Of a stretch of 64,000 nucleotides of DNA, positions 46,626-59,068 are shown piece by piece (positions within the stretch are counted from its first letter, which is position 1; each line of letters begins with the position of its first letter). The DNA comes from Nigrospora sphaerica (taxonomy: Eukaryota > Ascomycota > Sordariomycetes > Amphisphaeriales > Apiosporaceae). The stretch covers positions 3,782,001-3,846,000 of the forward strand of contig JAGVVL010000009.1 in NCBI GenBank assembly GCA_018287875.1, written 5' to 3'. The position numbers and the translations under genes were made by a program. A model generated the notes under the pieces. The model was not told the DNA's origin. It saw only the letters and a list, made by a program, of their open reading frames with translations, and did no database searches.

Positions 46626-48323
46626 ATGTCGCCGCTCAGCACTCTCAGTCTCCTCGCTCTCGCCTCCGTCGCCACCCCAGCCTGGGCTCGGCCTGCCCAG
46701 GGTTGCAAGCCCACTGCTACCGTCCAGGGCGGCTCCTACTCGGGTACCTACAATGCGGCTTATAACCAAGACTTGTTCCTGGGCATGCCTTATGCCCAGC
46801 CGCCCACGGGCGACCTTCGCTTCCGCCCGCCGCAACCCCTGGAGTCCAAGTGGACCGGCGTCCGCAATGCCACCGAGTACTCCCCTCAGTGCTTTGGTTA
46901 TGGCAGCGACACTTGGGTCCTGGGCAACTACGTGTCGGAGGATTGCCTGTCTATCAACGTGGTGCGGCCGCATGGTGTCAAACCTGATGCCCAACTGCCC
47001 GTTGCGCTCTGGATCCACGGCGGCGGACTGACGCAGGGCGGTGCTTCCGACCCCCGGTACAACGCGTCTTTTATCGTCCAGCAGTCGGTGGATATGGGCA
47101 CGCCCATGGTGGTGGCCAGCATTAACTACCGCCTGCATGCCTGGGGATTCCTCTGGAGCGACGAGATCAAGGCCGACGGCGGCGGCAACCTCGGCTACCG
47201 TGACCAACGCATGGCCCTGCAGTGGGTGCACGACAACATCGCCGCCTTTGGGGGCGACCCGGCCAAAGTCACCATCTGGGGCGAGAGCGCCGGTGCCCGC
47301 AGCGTGGCCGCTCAGCTCCTGGCCTACGGCGGCCGCGACGACCAGCTCTTCCGTGCCGCCATCCTGCAGAGCGGCACGGGCTACGAGACCGACTTTGGTG
47401 AGGTGGCGACCACAGGCGTCGGCTGGCAGGAGTACTACGACACGCTCGTGAGCAAGACCAACTGCACCGGCGCTGCCGACACGCTGCAGTGCATGCGTGA
47501 GGTCCCATCCTGGGACCTCAGCAATGTGCTCAACAGCACCAAGTCGCCCACCTTCTCCGACAACGTCATCGATGGCGAGTTCATCCAGGCACCGCGCTGG
47601 CAGCTGATCCGCGACGGCAAGTTTGTGCACGTGCCTGTCATCGTTGGCAACAACATGGACGAGGGCGCCTCGTTCGGCACCAGGGGCATCAACACGACAG
47701 CCGAATGGGAGGCGTTGCTGCGCTCGCACGGCGCCGGCAACGCCACTATCGCCAAACTATCGGCCCTCTACCCCGACGACCCGGCTGTCGGCATTCCCGC
47801 GACTCTCGTCGGCCGCCCTGATGGCCCTCTGGCCTCGTACGGCGCGCAGTTCAAGCGCGTGGCGGCGTACACGGGCGACCGTGGTTACGTGGGACCGCGG
47901 CGCGCGTGGGCCCAAAGCTGGGCGGATGCCGGCCTGACCGCCTACTCGTACGTTTTCGACGTGCTGGTCAACGGGCTGTCGCCGGCCAGCGGCGCCGGGC
48001 ACTTCCAGGAGGTCGCCTTCGTCTTCAACAACACGGGGGGCCTGGGCTACGAGAACGCCGTCGCCGTCAACCCCTTCGCCGGTAAGCCCGAGACGTACGG
48101 CCAGCTCGCCAACCTCATGTCGCGCATGTGGGTGGCCTTCATCACCGGCCTCGACCCCAACTCCCACGGAGTCCAGGGTGCCGGCGTCGCGTGGCCCGAG
48201 TACGCGCTCGACCAACCGCAGAACATCGTCTTCGACGCCAACGTCACCAACCTGGCGTACGAACAGGACGACGATTACCGCAAAGAGGCTATGGACTACT
48301 TGCGGGAGAAGCTCTGGACGTAG
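46626..48323 (+). CDS. secreted type-B carboxylesterase/lipase
   Basis: A single exon of 565 residues. A signal peptide (about 1-21, ending AWA|RP) is followed by a complete alpha/beta-hydrolase fold of the cholinesterase type. Seen: the oxyanion-hole motif WIHGGGLTQGG (129-139), the EDCLSINVVRP signature (105-115), the nucleophile elbow GESAGA (Ser221), Glu346 in NNMDEGASF and His459 in GAGHFQEVAF, so Ser-Glu-His is intact. At least six N-glycosylation sequons agree with secretion. The family hydrolyses carboxylic esters and lipids outside the cell; the substrate cannot be told from sequence. No introns; length is normal for fungal members. Confidence 0.93.
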   Translation: MSPLSTLSLLALASVATPAWARPAQGCKPTATVQGGSYSGTYNAAYNQDLFLGMPYAQPPTGDLRFRPPQPLESKWTGVRNATEYSPQCFGYGSDTWVLGNYVSEDCLSINVVRPHGVKPDAQLPVALWIHGGGLTQGGASDPRYNASFIVQQSVDMGTPMVVASINYRLHAWGFLWSDEIKADGGGNLGYRDQRMALQWVHDNIAAFGGDPAKVTIWGESAGARSVAAQLLAYGGRDDQLFRAAILQSGTGYETDFGEVATTGVGWQEYYDTLVSKTNCTGAADTLQCMREVPSWDLSNVLNSTKSPTFSDNVIDGEFIQAPRWQLIRDGKFVHVPVIVGNNMDEGASFGTRGINTTAEWEALLRSHGAGNATIAKLSALYPDDPAVGIPATLVGRPDGPLASYGAQFKRVAAYTGDRGYVGPRRAWAQSWADAGLTAYSYVFDVLVNGLSPASGAGHFQEVAFVFNNTGGLGYENAVAVNPFAGKPETYGQLANLMSRMWVAFITGLDPNSHGVQGAGVAWPEYALDQPQNIVFDANVTNLAYEQDDDYRKEAMDYLREKLWT

Positions 48324-49778
48324 GACGGCATGAAAAGCCGCAAATGGCTGCGAGGTGCCCCTCGATATTGGAATAGCTTGAAACACAAAATTCTATCAAA
48401 TCCGCAGACCCAAAGAGTGTGATTACCGTCCGTCTCATATAATGAAAGGCAGTTAAACAGAAGGGCCATCGGCATATCAGCCACTCAAACGAACATGCTT
48501 CTGTATGGTCCGGGCCATTTTGATGCCCTCGCTTATCGACCTATGCCACTGCTTGTCTGTGTGCATTCTTAGGTTACTGAACTGCCCGCAGAGCCAAGCC
48601 TCGACAACCTCAAAAACGTCCTTTCTGTTCGAAAACGCGACGATCCATTGTTCCTACCCGCCCAAACACTCTTCATATTTTGGGATGGATGTGTCAGCTG
48701 TCATTGCGTAGGATGGGTTCGTGTTTACAACGACCGAGGGCTTCACACCTGAGTCAAACACCGGCGCGAAGGTCAAGGGTGAAATTTTGGTGGCTTTGAA
48801 CCGCCATGCAGCGACCGAAACACATGTGCTGTATACAAATTTGGCGAACACCCGAAAGCTGCGACTGGGGAATTGGTACCTCTCCGATTCGACGGTATTA
48901 TCTCAGCACTGGACTCGGCCCGTGTTTTTGGGTGCTCTGAAAGGTTACAGCCAGTTCCGATGGACTATTTCAACGGGGGTTTTATGACAAAGGGGTCGCA
49001 TTCGGCTCGCACGGCTCGTCTAAATTCGTGGAAGCAAGGACGGTTCTACAATTACGCAATCAAACGTAGGAGGACTGGTAGCACCTCCACTCGTCGAAAG
49101 ACTGTAGATCAATCCTGACCGATGCTACAATTTGATGCATTCATCGTTTCTAGCGGCGTTACGACGAAATGGACCCATCGCGTTGGCAAAGCAATGCTGG
49201 CAAGAGAATAATCATGTCTGCAAAGTCGGGGTCGAAGTGCACCGGTCATTCCCGTACCTGAACACTTCCACAGACTTTGTTGGGGCGCAATGTGAGAAAA
49301 CGCATCACAAGATCTTCAGCTGTCCTTTTCATGTGGTCGACAGCATCCCCATTACTTCTGGAATGCCGCCTGCTATATTGCTGCTGGGCAGCACCACTGT
49401 TGAGAAGCACCCCGGACCCCGGGAACAGAAATTCTGACCGAAACCTCGCGTCGAGTGACTGACGACTCTCCCCCAAGCAAATTCAAGTACAGGCATGCGT
49501 AGCATCATGTGCCGAAGAGAATGGGCCATTGCCACCAGGTGCTCGTGCCTCCGTAATGTCCATCCATCCGGCCCCTGTATCGTACTTCATCCTCCCTCCC
49601 CCTCACCCGTCTCTTCGTAGTCATAGACGCAGGGGGCCAAAGAGGAGAAGGCAGCATCCGCCTCCCGATAGCAACCACACGCCCAAGAAAAGGGGAGGGT
49701 TACGACCGTCGCGGAAGGGGGTATCCATGCCCACCGCGTGCGTGCGAGTCGCGTACGGCCGTCGAGTCTCGGGGTCCC
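48324..49778. other. convergent intergenic region
   Basis: Between the esterase and the facing LPMO gene; no gene is supported. Confidence 0.5.
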
Positions 49779-51069
49779 TCACGGCATGCGCCGGGGGGCG
49801 CGCGGCCGCGTCGGCGCGCCCCGGTTCCACAGGGTGGCCGACTGGCCCACCTTGCACTTGGTGCCCGCCGGCATGGCCTGCAGCGCCGTCCACCGGCCCG
49901 ACGCGCACTGCTGGTACGACGCGCTCGCCACGCAGTTGAAGACGCCCTCGTCGCCGCACGCCCCGCTCAGTCCGCCGTCGCCCGCCGCCCCGCCCGTCGG
50001 CACCGCCGGGCCCGCCACGCTGCTGCTCGCCAAGGTCGTCGTCGGCGTCGTCGGTCCGGCCGCCGGCGTCGTGGGCAGGGGTGCCGAACTACCGCCGCCG
50101 TCGCCGTTGCTGGGGCTGCCTCCGCCGCCACCGCCGTTGTTGGGGCTACCTCCGCCGCCGCCGCCGGAACCGGAACCGGAGCCGGGGGTGTCGAAGCCGC
50201 CGCCGCCGGCCGTGCAGGCGCCGCTCTTGACCGAAATTTCGGCAAAGTTGTTCTTGGAGCCCGGCTTCTCGACGTAGGGGCCCGGTTGAGGGTACACGAC
50301 GTCGGTGCCGGGCGTCGTCTTGCAGCTGTTGATGCTGGCCAGGTTGGCGACGAAGAGGTCGGGCAGGGCGGCCAACGACGTGTCATCGCCGCCGCGAGGA
50401 GCCGCGTCACGCTTCTTCTTGCCGCCGGTGACCGTGATGGGGGCGCAGTTCATGTAGTACTTGGAAGGGAGAGGAAAGATTAGTATGTTTGTTTGGTTCA
50501 CGAAGGGGCAGGGGAGAAGAAGAAAAAGAGAGAAGGGGAGAGAAATAAGGAAAGGAGAGGGAAAGGAAAAGAGAGAAGGGGTGAAGATGCCCAAAGCCTA
50601 CCTCGGGCTGACCGGAGAGCTTGCTGATCCAGGTCCAGGCAAAGACGTAGTCGCCGGGCGGGACCTGGTCGGGGATGGCGAAGGCGTACTCGGAGGGGCC
50701 GGAGCCGTCCTTGGAGGGGCAGCCGCCCTCGAGGCTGAGGATGACGTGCCACTTGGAAGTCCGGGAGGGCACGCCGTCGCCCGTGACGGCGAGCTGGCAG
50801 CTGCCGCCGCCGTGCACGGCCGAGCCCCGGAACGAGAGCGTCTGCGTCTCGCCCACGCCCATGACGGTCGGCCGCGTCGCCGTGCGGTCGAAGAAGGAGG
50901 CCGCGTCTCCCCGCACCTTGCACGGGAAGTCGTCTCCCGTCAGCGGCGAGTTGTTGAGCCCCGAGCCCCCGAACGGCGCCGGCGTCTTCATGATCATGTG
51001 CCCCCGCGCCCCGCCCGCCAGCAGCGACGACGCCGCCGCCGCCGCGAGCGCCCACACGGTGCCGCGCAT
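49779..51069 (-). CDS. AA11-like lytic polysaccharide monooxygenase with X278-like tail
   Basis: Two exons, 50602-51069 (ATG at 51069) and 49779-50459, phase 0, intron gtaggc..ttccaag, 382 residues. The signal peptide (1-23) ends at ARG|H, leaving His24 as the N-terminal copper ligand; the second ligand is His86 in GSAVHGGGSCQ. Around them run MKTPAPFGGSGLNNSPL, DFPCK, LSLEGGCPSK and YYMNCAPITV, which match AA11 enzymes. A KKKRD basic site, a Gly/Ser/Pro-rich linker (about 255-305) and a C-terminal cysteine module of the X278 type (GACGDEGVFNCV..SYQQCASGRW..AGTKCKVG) follow. AA11 LPMOs oxidise chitin; here the target could be its own wall or other fungi and arthropods. The assignment is from motif memory. 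Confidence 0.87.
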
Positions 51070-53867
51070 CGTGGGGAGGGTGGTGGGAGAGAGAGCTGCG
51101 GTCAGTTGCTTTTTGGTGTTTTGCGGCGGCGTGGTGGCAAAGGAGTGTTTGGGGAGATGGAGGGACGTCACGTCGCAAGAGAAAAAAAAAATGCAGGGAA
51201 AGGGCCAAGAACCAGTTGGTCGTTGAGGGTACTGTTGATGAAGTGCTGGAAGAAGAAAAAATCCCAAGACTTTAGGGCAAGGTGTGTGTGTGTGCGTGGG
51301 TGGTGTATTTGTTGATAAGAGGAGAAGAAGTGGAGGGTTGCCCATTTGCAGCATTCCTTATATGCCGTTGACCTGACAATGAAAGTAACTTCGCAACAGG
51401 CAACAACAAGCGGCAGCCTTAACTGATTAGCCAAAAAAGGTCAGTATGTGAGTAGGGGGGTTTTCCCGTCGTCCGAAGACTCGAACCAAACGGAGACTTG
51501 AAGGCGGCCGCATCTTCCATAGTCCTTCGTGATGAGGCGGCGTAGCTCCACAGCAGTCGATTGTTCCCTGTCGTCGCCACGGCCCCCTTTGTCATTACGC
51601 ATCTGGAGTCAGGTCCAGGTGGATGGGCTTACTCACTGCCTTTGTCCTCTTGGTCGTTAATCCACGACGGCCGTGATTATGCCCGACACGAAGACGCATG
51701 GATAACCGAGCCTTTTCCCCAGATTACCTCCCCTCCATCTGTAAGCAAGGCCGAAGCTTGGACGGCACACCAAGGAAAAAGTAGACGCCAGCCTATTTCC
51801 GGAGCTCATAAATATGGCTGCGGCGCTCTCCTAGGCCAGCAACCGAACCACAAGGAGGGAGCGAGATGCTTGTTAGATCCGGAACCATGGCTTGGGAAGT
51901 GTTGAGCGGAATACAAGGACAGCTCTCCATTTCGGGTTTTTTACCAGTAATTGTCACGCAGCGTATGCCAGTCACGGCCGCATCGAGCATTCGTCTGGTT
52001 AGTTTGCCCGTCCGTTCGGCAGGTCGGCACCGTGGCACGCTACGTCCCGGAATCTTGCAGGGGTGACTTTGAACGATTCAGGGCCGGATTGGAAAAGGAT
52101 GTGTGGATCGGGTCCATGCCTTGTATCCTCGGTCGCTTACTCACCGTCGCTGTGCTCGAGGCCGTAAGCTCTACACCCTGGTGCTTTGCTGAGCCCTGTT
52201 GTCGATGATTTTGCCTATCCCGGGTACAGCTCGAGGCCCGATACATCACACGGCAGGTGAGGAACGCCTTGCTACAGTGAGATCAGATTGTTTTCTGCAC
52301 GGCGAGATGGGGGGGCCATATGGATATGGCATCGTGCCAATGCTTTTGCTGTGCGGGCTCAAGGCGTCGCGCCTTCAGGGGTCGAGGTTCCGGCTAGCCT
52401 GGCTCCTACGTCGGCCGTTTGATGGGGCTTTTCTATCATTTAGAACCATGAGATACTACTTCAACCGTCGTGTATAATATGTAGACCAAAGCTTCGTTGC
52501 TTGGATCGCCCATCCTGTCGGAACAGTGGCTTGTGTGGGTGGGAGATCGCTCACTTGAAGGAGGATAATGTGTGCTTCAACATAAACCGGATCGAGAACA
52601 AGCCCGTGCTGTCTATGATGTGATAAAACACCGTCTCTGCACTTGTGCTCTTCCCCGCGGATGTACAAGAGACCATTCGTCACCTTGCCCCTGACTACGG
52701 TCACGGGCTGACTGTGAGTTACGCAAAGTCTCGTTATTCACGTCAAACGTACCCGTTTTTATCACGCTGCTGTATTCCACACGCAAGCTGGCGCCGGTAC
52801 TCGGCGTTGCACCATCAGCCACAAGCCAAGGGGAGTAGGTGGCGCTTCATCCTTCGCGGCGCCACCAGGAGCCCATCCTGTAGCCTGAGCGCGTGCATGA
52901 CTGGACCGTTGCTGAGCCATTGACCACCGGCGTGTTTGTTTCACCAAAGATACGGTGAGTAGCGCTGTGTCGCTGCTCGTTGTTGACGTTGGCGCTTGCC
53001 AATGCTGGCGGCGTAGTGGGCAAGCCGTTGTGGTTGTGGTTGGGTAAGGGCCAGCCTGGAGGTCGTCAAAGCGGTGACGAGGGCGTACTTATAGCTCCAA
53101 GAGGATGGGGAAGAAGGAACGAAGTAATGGGTAGCCCGTGGAACTCATAAACTGCCCCTGTCCGTGGGGTTTGCGCCGCAGTCAATACAGGACCCCCGTG
53201 CACCGCCCCGCCCCCGTCTGGTAACCCACCCGAGGCGTAAGTAACATGGAACGGACCATGGTGGCAGAATGGCATCCGGTCCGTTTCCGCCTTGGCGGCC
53301 AATACTGGCAGCCGATCGTCATCAAGCCGACGGACCGCGTGACCTGTCATCCCCTGGCGCCGAGCCCGGCTTTGCGGACGGCCGACGCCATCGTGGCAAC
53401 GCAACACAAGGCCGAGCGAGATGTCCCCCTGTCCCCCCTCGGCCGCCGTCCATAAACAATATGCCGGTCTTTCCACCAGGGGCAAAGAGCTCGGATCATG
53501 CAGCGTCGCAGGTTGAATCTTTGATTCTTCTCCATGCCGACGTACGGTGGTCGAGGACGCGGGGCTGGCTTTGTTGAGTTCGTGTCGGTGAATGTCTCGC
53601 CACCGCAATCAAGGGAGCCGCTGCTTTCCGGCCCCACCCGAAAACGACCCTGCGCGCGGCCGATAAACTGCTGGGCGGCCAATGAGAAGCGCCGGCTGAC
53701 GGTCAAAATTTCCATTGGATCCCCGAGCAGGGCTCCGTTGTCGCAATTTCCATCACATCAGCAACCATAGATCTCATCGCTCGCCAGCCTTTCTCTGTCC
53801 CTGCTTGTGCCTGGCGACGCCGTGAAGAAGAAGCGTCCGTCGTGTACAAGCTTGTCCACGTCCCACC
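51070..53867. other. divergent intergenic region, 2.8 kb
   Basis: Upstream of both the LPMO (-) and lipoyl synthase (+). Several small frames, none credible. The first 300 bases are the LPMO leader. Confidence 0.45.
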
Positions 53868-55169
53868 ATGGCCTCGTCCCCGGCAACCCTGCAGCGCTTG
53901 CGCGCCCCTCTCCAGCGCGCCCTCAGCGCTGCGCCGCGCGCCGCCGCCCTCGCCAGGCCCTATGCCACCGTCCCAACAGATTCGGCTACGTCGCCAAGCG
54001 GCGGCAGCCCCAGCAGCACCGGCCCCGGCGCGTCGACGGCCGCCCCGTCCCCGTCCGCGCCGCCGACGGCCCGCCGGCCGACGTATTTCAAGGACAAGAC
54101 GGTGGCCTCGCTCGACGACTTCATCGGCTCCGCCCCGGCCCCCCTGCCCCCGACCGAGGCCTACACGCTGCGCACCGCCGAGGTCGGCCCGGCCTCGAAC
54201 CGCCGTACCATCACGCGCCTGCCCGAGTGGCTCAAGACGCCCATCCCCAGCGGCAACGAAAACTACAAGAGCATCAAGAAGGACCTGCGCGGCCTCGGCC
54301 TGCACACGGTCTGCGAGGAGGCCCGCTGTCCCAACATCTCGGACTGCTGGGGCGGCAGCGACAAGAACGCCGCCACGGCCACCATCATGCTGATGGGCGA
54401 CCAGTGCACGCGCGGCTGCCGCTTCTGCAGCGTCAAGACGAACCGGAAGCCGCCGCCGCTGGACCCGCACGAGCCCGAGAACACGGCCGAGGCGCTGGCC
54501 CGCTGGGGGCTGGGCTACGTCGTGCTGACGAGCGTCGACCGCGACGACCTGGCCGACGGCGGCGCCCGCCACTTCGCCGAGACGATCCGCAGGATCAAGG
54601 CCAAGAAGCCGAGCCTGCTGGTCGAGGCCCTGACGGGCGACTTCAGCGGCGACCTCGACATGGTGCAGATCGTCGCCGACAGCGGCCTCGACGTCTACGC
54701 CCACAACGTCGAGACGGTCGAGGGCCTGACGCCCTACGTGCGCGACCGCCGCGCCACCTTCCGCCAGAGCCTCAAGGTGCTCGAGCACGCCAAGGCGGTC
54801 CGCGGCGAGGCCGGCATGATCACCAAGACGAGCCTGATGCTGGGCCTCGGTGAGCAGGAGGAGGAGCTCTGGGACGCGCTACGGGAGCTACGGAAGGCCA
54901 AGGTCGACGTCGTCACCTTTGGCCAGTACATGCGGCCGACGAAGCGTCACCTCAAGGTCGAGAAGTACGTGACGCCCGACGAGTTCGAGCTGTGGCGCCA
55001 GCGCGCCCTCGACATGGGCTTCCTGTACGTCGCCAGCGGCCCGCTCGTGCGGAGTAGCTACAAGGCCGGCGAAGCCTTCATCGAGAACGTGCTGCGCAAG
55101 CGGGCGGGCGAGAAGGTGCTGGCCGCCGGCGTTGACGTGTCGGCCGCGGCGGGCGAGAAGACGGTATAG
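53868..55169 (+). CDS. lipoyl synthase, mitochondrial (radical SAM)
   Basis: A single exon of 433 residues. An N-terminal presequence rich in Arg, Ala and Ser (1-33, with ALARPYAT) and a disordered Ser/Pro linker precede the enzyme. The auxiliary cluster cysteines are C149, C154 and C160 ([13 protein letters not shown]). The radical-SAM CX3CX2C motif is C180, C184 and C187 (CTRGCRFC). The closing [10 protein letters not shown] supplies the conserved Ser that ligates the auxiliary cluster. The enzyme inserts two sulfur atoms into octanoyl groups bound to pyruvate dehydrogenase E2, other 2-oxoacid dehydrogenase E2 proteins and glycine-cleavage H protein. All key residues are present and length is normal for fungi. 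Confidence 0.96.
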   Translation: MASSPATLQRLRAPLQRALSAAPRAAALARPYATVPTDSATSPSGGSPSSTGPGASTAAPSPSAPPTARRPTYFKDKTVASLDDFIGSAPAPLPPTEAYTLRTAEVGPASNRRTITRLPEWLKTPIPSGNENYKSIKKDLRGLGLHTVCEEARCPNISDCWGGSDKNAATATIMLMGDQCTRGCRFCSVKTNRKPPPLDPHEPENTAEALARWGLGYVVLTSVDRDDLADGGARHFAETIRRIKAKKPSLLVEALTGDFSGDLDMVQIVADSGLDVYAHNVETVEGLTPYVRDRRATFRQSLKVLEHAKAVRGEAGMITKTSLMLGLGEQEEELWDALRELRKAKVDVVTFGQYMRPTKRHLKVEKYVTPDEFELWRQRALDMGFLYVASGPLVRSSYKAGEAFIENVLRKRAGEKVLAAGVDVSAAAGEKTV

Positions 55170-55362
55170 AATGGCATCGAAAGACGGAGTAGAAAGAAGA
55201 AGGTGAGACGACGACGACGACGATGACGACGAGGAGCAGTCGCGTGGTCTGGGTTTCGAGGCGACGCGAGGCAAGGCGGATGAGGTGCCCGCATAGCCAG
55301 ACATCCTGCCAATGCAAGCTGCAGTAGCATCCGCGAGCATCAGCAAGCGAAAGTAGTGGCCA

Positions 55363-55388
55363 GACACACACACACACACACACACACG
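55363..55388. repeat. (CA)n microsatellite
   Basis: An uninterrupted CA run just downstream of the lipoyl synthase gene, followed by interrupted CA-rich sequence to about 55430. Confidence 0.95.
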
Positions 55389-57034
55389 CACACTCACACA
55401 AGCGCACACACCACACGCACACGCCACAGGCTCGCCCCATGGTCTGCCCCACCGCCTTTCTTCCAATGAGGCCGTCGAAACTGCCCTCTGGACCATGAAA
55501 CGGTGAGGGGGGCCTGGGGTAGGGTGCGTGGCTTGGTACGGGGCGCATAGACATGGGATGTGCGTGGGGCCCAGGCGTTGGCAGCGTTGTACAATATCCC
55601 CCATCCATTCATAGCATAGAACGCCCAGGATAATAAATGGAGACCAAACATACGCACGCACCCACGGGGAAGATAGAGAGAGAGAGAGAATGGCCCTGGA
55701 GAGAAGGACAACTAGCCAGTTGTGGATGATGTGGAGGAGTCACACCTGTAGAGGAAGAGATTGACAACGGATAACGCCCGTCACGTTTGCCGCTCACGAG
55801 GGGGGCCATGAGAGCCGGGGGGCCCGCGCCGGTCAGCCAGAAAGACCTGGGGACTAGCGGGCCCGCATGACCGGCAAAAGACCGGGGCACCGGGGAAAGA
55901 GGGATAGAGTGAGAGGGTATGTAGGCGGTGGCATGCGTGCACAGCCCCGGCCTGCCCGGCCGCGCCGTACCTGCCGTGGTCCAGAACGACCACGTCCCTC
56001 CCCTCCCCCGACTCCCCCGACCGTCGCCCGTAGCTGCCGAGCTGACTAAAACAAAAGGCTGCGCTACCAAGACGCATACACGCGCGTCGTCAATGAAGAT
56101 CACTGGGGACTAGCGCCCGTATCCTCCTACCGGCCAATGCCCGCTTCTGCCCTTTTGCCTCTTATCTTTTGCAGCATCACGCGCGCTTCTAGCCGAGCCG
56201 GGGTTGACCCGGTACTTTTGGTATGGAAAGTGCGCTCGAAAAGCCCCGGTGGAAGGGGGAAGAGGTTGAGATTCGGGGAGAGGGCACGCGTCGTCGGTTG
56301 GGGGGAGAGGAGGTCCCTCCCCGCAATCCAGGACGGGCTCGCAACCTACCCTCCCTGCCGACCCACCCGAAAGGAACAAAAAGAACGACCGACCGGTGTT
56401 TTTTCCTCCCCTAGAAGAGGGGATTGAGGGTTTGCTGAACCGGAAACGGTTCCCACGGGCACGGGAGGGCGTGAGTCGCGTTTTGAGCGCCCCAAATCCG
56501 AGGGGGCGGTCGGGGCTTTGGGGAGGGGAAGAAGGGGAGGCGTTCTCGCGGTGTAGACCTACACCGAACCTCCACTCTCACCTTCTTGACTCGGCCCTCT
56601 CCAGCAAGGACGAAGCGCCGTACCTTTTCCGGGGCGGGGGATTCCCCACGATGCCCGACTGAGGAGGAAGGAGGGGCAGTAGAGCAAAAGCAGGTACAAA
56701 GAGGAAGAGGGTCAAAGAAGAGACGGACTCGACACAGAAAGAGAGAGCCCTAGAGAGAGAGGGCGAGAGAGACAGCGAGAAGGTTTGGAACGAATCCCGA
56801 ACTAGATGGAACCGGGCAGCGGACGCGCGCGCTATGGCCGTATCGGGGTTAGGGTGCCCCAGATGCATCTCGGCTTAGCTGCAGAGGCTGCTGCAACTCT
56901 GTTTGCCAAGCTTCAAGACGGCGTGTGTGTCCTCCAGAGAAGAGGGGCCGAGGGGCAACAAGGTGGAGAGGGGGGTGTGAGATCCATTTCTATGGCGCTC
57001 TCGGCGTTGTATCTCACAATCCCGGAGGAAAAGA

Positions 57035-57057
57035 GGGAGAGAGAGAGAGAGAGAGAG
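57035..57057. repeat. (GA)n microsatellite
   Basis: A pure GA run inside a purine-rich stretch. Confidence 0.93.
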
Positions 57058-59035
57058 GGGGTGTGTGAGAGGGAACCGTGTGTATTTCCGTAAGACCGTC
57101 TGCATTCGCAAGGTCGGTCCTCCTGGCGGGGTGCGAGGAAGAACGCACGACTCGCCCAAAAACAGAGGGACGAGCAGCATGCACGCACACACGATAACAG
57201 CAAGCAGCAGCAGCAGCACGAACAGACAACAAAACACAGGCCGAGCATGGACGGATATTCACCCCGCCCAGGGGACTGAAGCATAATAATCTTCCCGCTT
57301 GCTGCTGCCGCCTCGTCCCAAGCGCCACCCGCTTGCGCATTGCATACCGCTAACTTTGGGGGAGAGCGGAGGGCGACCCCACGCCCGAATTGGGCTGCTT
57401 CCGTTGCCCAGGGAGCCCCGCCTCGTACGATGGCCGTCGCCAACTGGGCTGATGGGGGAGAGAGGGAGGAAGAGCAAAAGAGAGGCTCTGCTGGCGCATT
57501 CCGACGGTCTCAGGAAGATGGGCAGACGCGCGCCTCGGTGTGCGTTATAGGTGGGAACCACCCCTCTCTCCCCCCCAAATGCAACAAGCTGGGTTACCGC
57601 CCCGGCCCTTACTGCCCACAACCGCCATGAAACTCGTTTCGAGAACGATAATAGAAGCCCAGCCGACCGGGGTCGGGGAAAAGAGAGGATCAGCCACCAA
57701 AATTGTTGAAAGACAGAGAGGGCCCCCCCATCCCCGTCAGGGCCAGGCCAAAGAGGGGAGAGTGGGAGAAACGAGGCCTTGAAGCCCTGGCAGGGGTCGG
57801 TTGCTAAACGTTTGTGCGCGTGCGCTTGCTGCTACGCTACAGCAAAAGCCCTGGGAGCCGAGATGTGACACATGTGGGTTACGCCCACGGATGTGAGCAG
57901 GGAGGGCGGGTATGCAGGCAAGGCTGGCCCCGGAGAGCGGAGAAGGGGGGGGGAGAGAGAGGGTCATGAAAGAAGGAAACAAGAAAGGCCCAGGGGGGGC
58001 ACAGGCCGGGGGGGGCACTATCTCGAGGACCCCCGGCCCTGGACCGCTGAAGCGCTGCCCGGCCCCCGCCCACACATTACCGACAACCCACCGACTGCCG
58101 GAAAGGATCGTCGCAAACTCTCTTCGGTAACCCTATCAGCGAGGCTTGCGGAGTTTTGGTATGCACAGTTGTTACACAGGGCAGGTTATAGGCGTCCGTA
58201 CAGCGATGTCGGGGGGGCGACCAGGGGCGACGAGTTGCGTGTTATGGGAGCTGCCAGCCGCCCCGACGGCGCAGTACTGAGCCCTGTATAGGACGGCGTG
58301 GGGCCTTGGGGTACTCGTAAGCCCGCCCGCCCGCTTTCGCTCGCACTGGCTGACCCGGTGCTGGCTTGTTCGTGCACTTTGCTGACATGGGGCTTCGTGC
58401 TTCGTGAGCGGCGCTGCGCGTTCCTGACGTATCGTGTGCAAACCGAGCTGTATGCGCCCCCCACCCGTTGATTCGGTGGTGACTGTTGGCCGTGAAGATA
58501 ACGGCCGACCGAGAGACGATGGAGGACAAGCAAGCTGTGCTGGGTGCTCTTGTTTGGAACCCAACGCAACTGCTAGCTCGGCTGCTAGACTTCCTCTTGG
58601 TCAGTTTGCTAGTCGCAAACCAGGGCTCAGGGTCTTTCTGTCCCGGAGATGAGCTTCTTTTCTGCGTGCCGTTGGTAACTAGCGGCCAACCGGCGGCTCG
58701 TCTGTCCCTGCCCGGAGCGGAGAGCTACGCCGATGGGGCTCTGCTGGACGCTGGGACGGTGCGAAGCTTCTTGAAGAATCCAGGGGGCCACCGGCCTGCA
58801 GCAATGCAGTGCCGGATGCGCGTCGTCGTTGGGGCCAGTGCAGGGTGGCTTCATGGTCGCGCCGCCTGGCTCCTTTTGGCGCGTAACTTGTGTACTGTTC
58901 TTTTCTCATCATTTCGTCGTGGTTCATACGACCGGCGAGTTCCAGGCGCTGCAATGCCATGCAAAACAATCTCATACAGGACCCCGACCGGGTTTAGTGC
59001 CTCGTCCCCTGCCGCGGGCCACGCGTATGCGCGGC

Positions 59036-59036
59036 G

Positions 59037-59068
<32 letters not shown>
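59036..59068. repeat. (CGG)n microsatellite
   Basis: About ten CGG triplets; they create false poly-Arg and poly-Gly frames. Confidence 0.93.
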
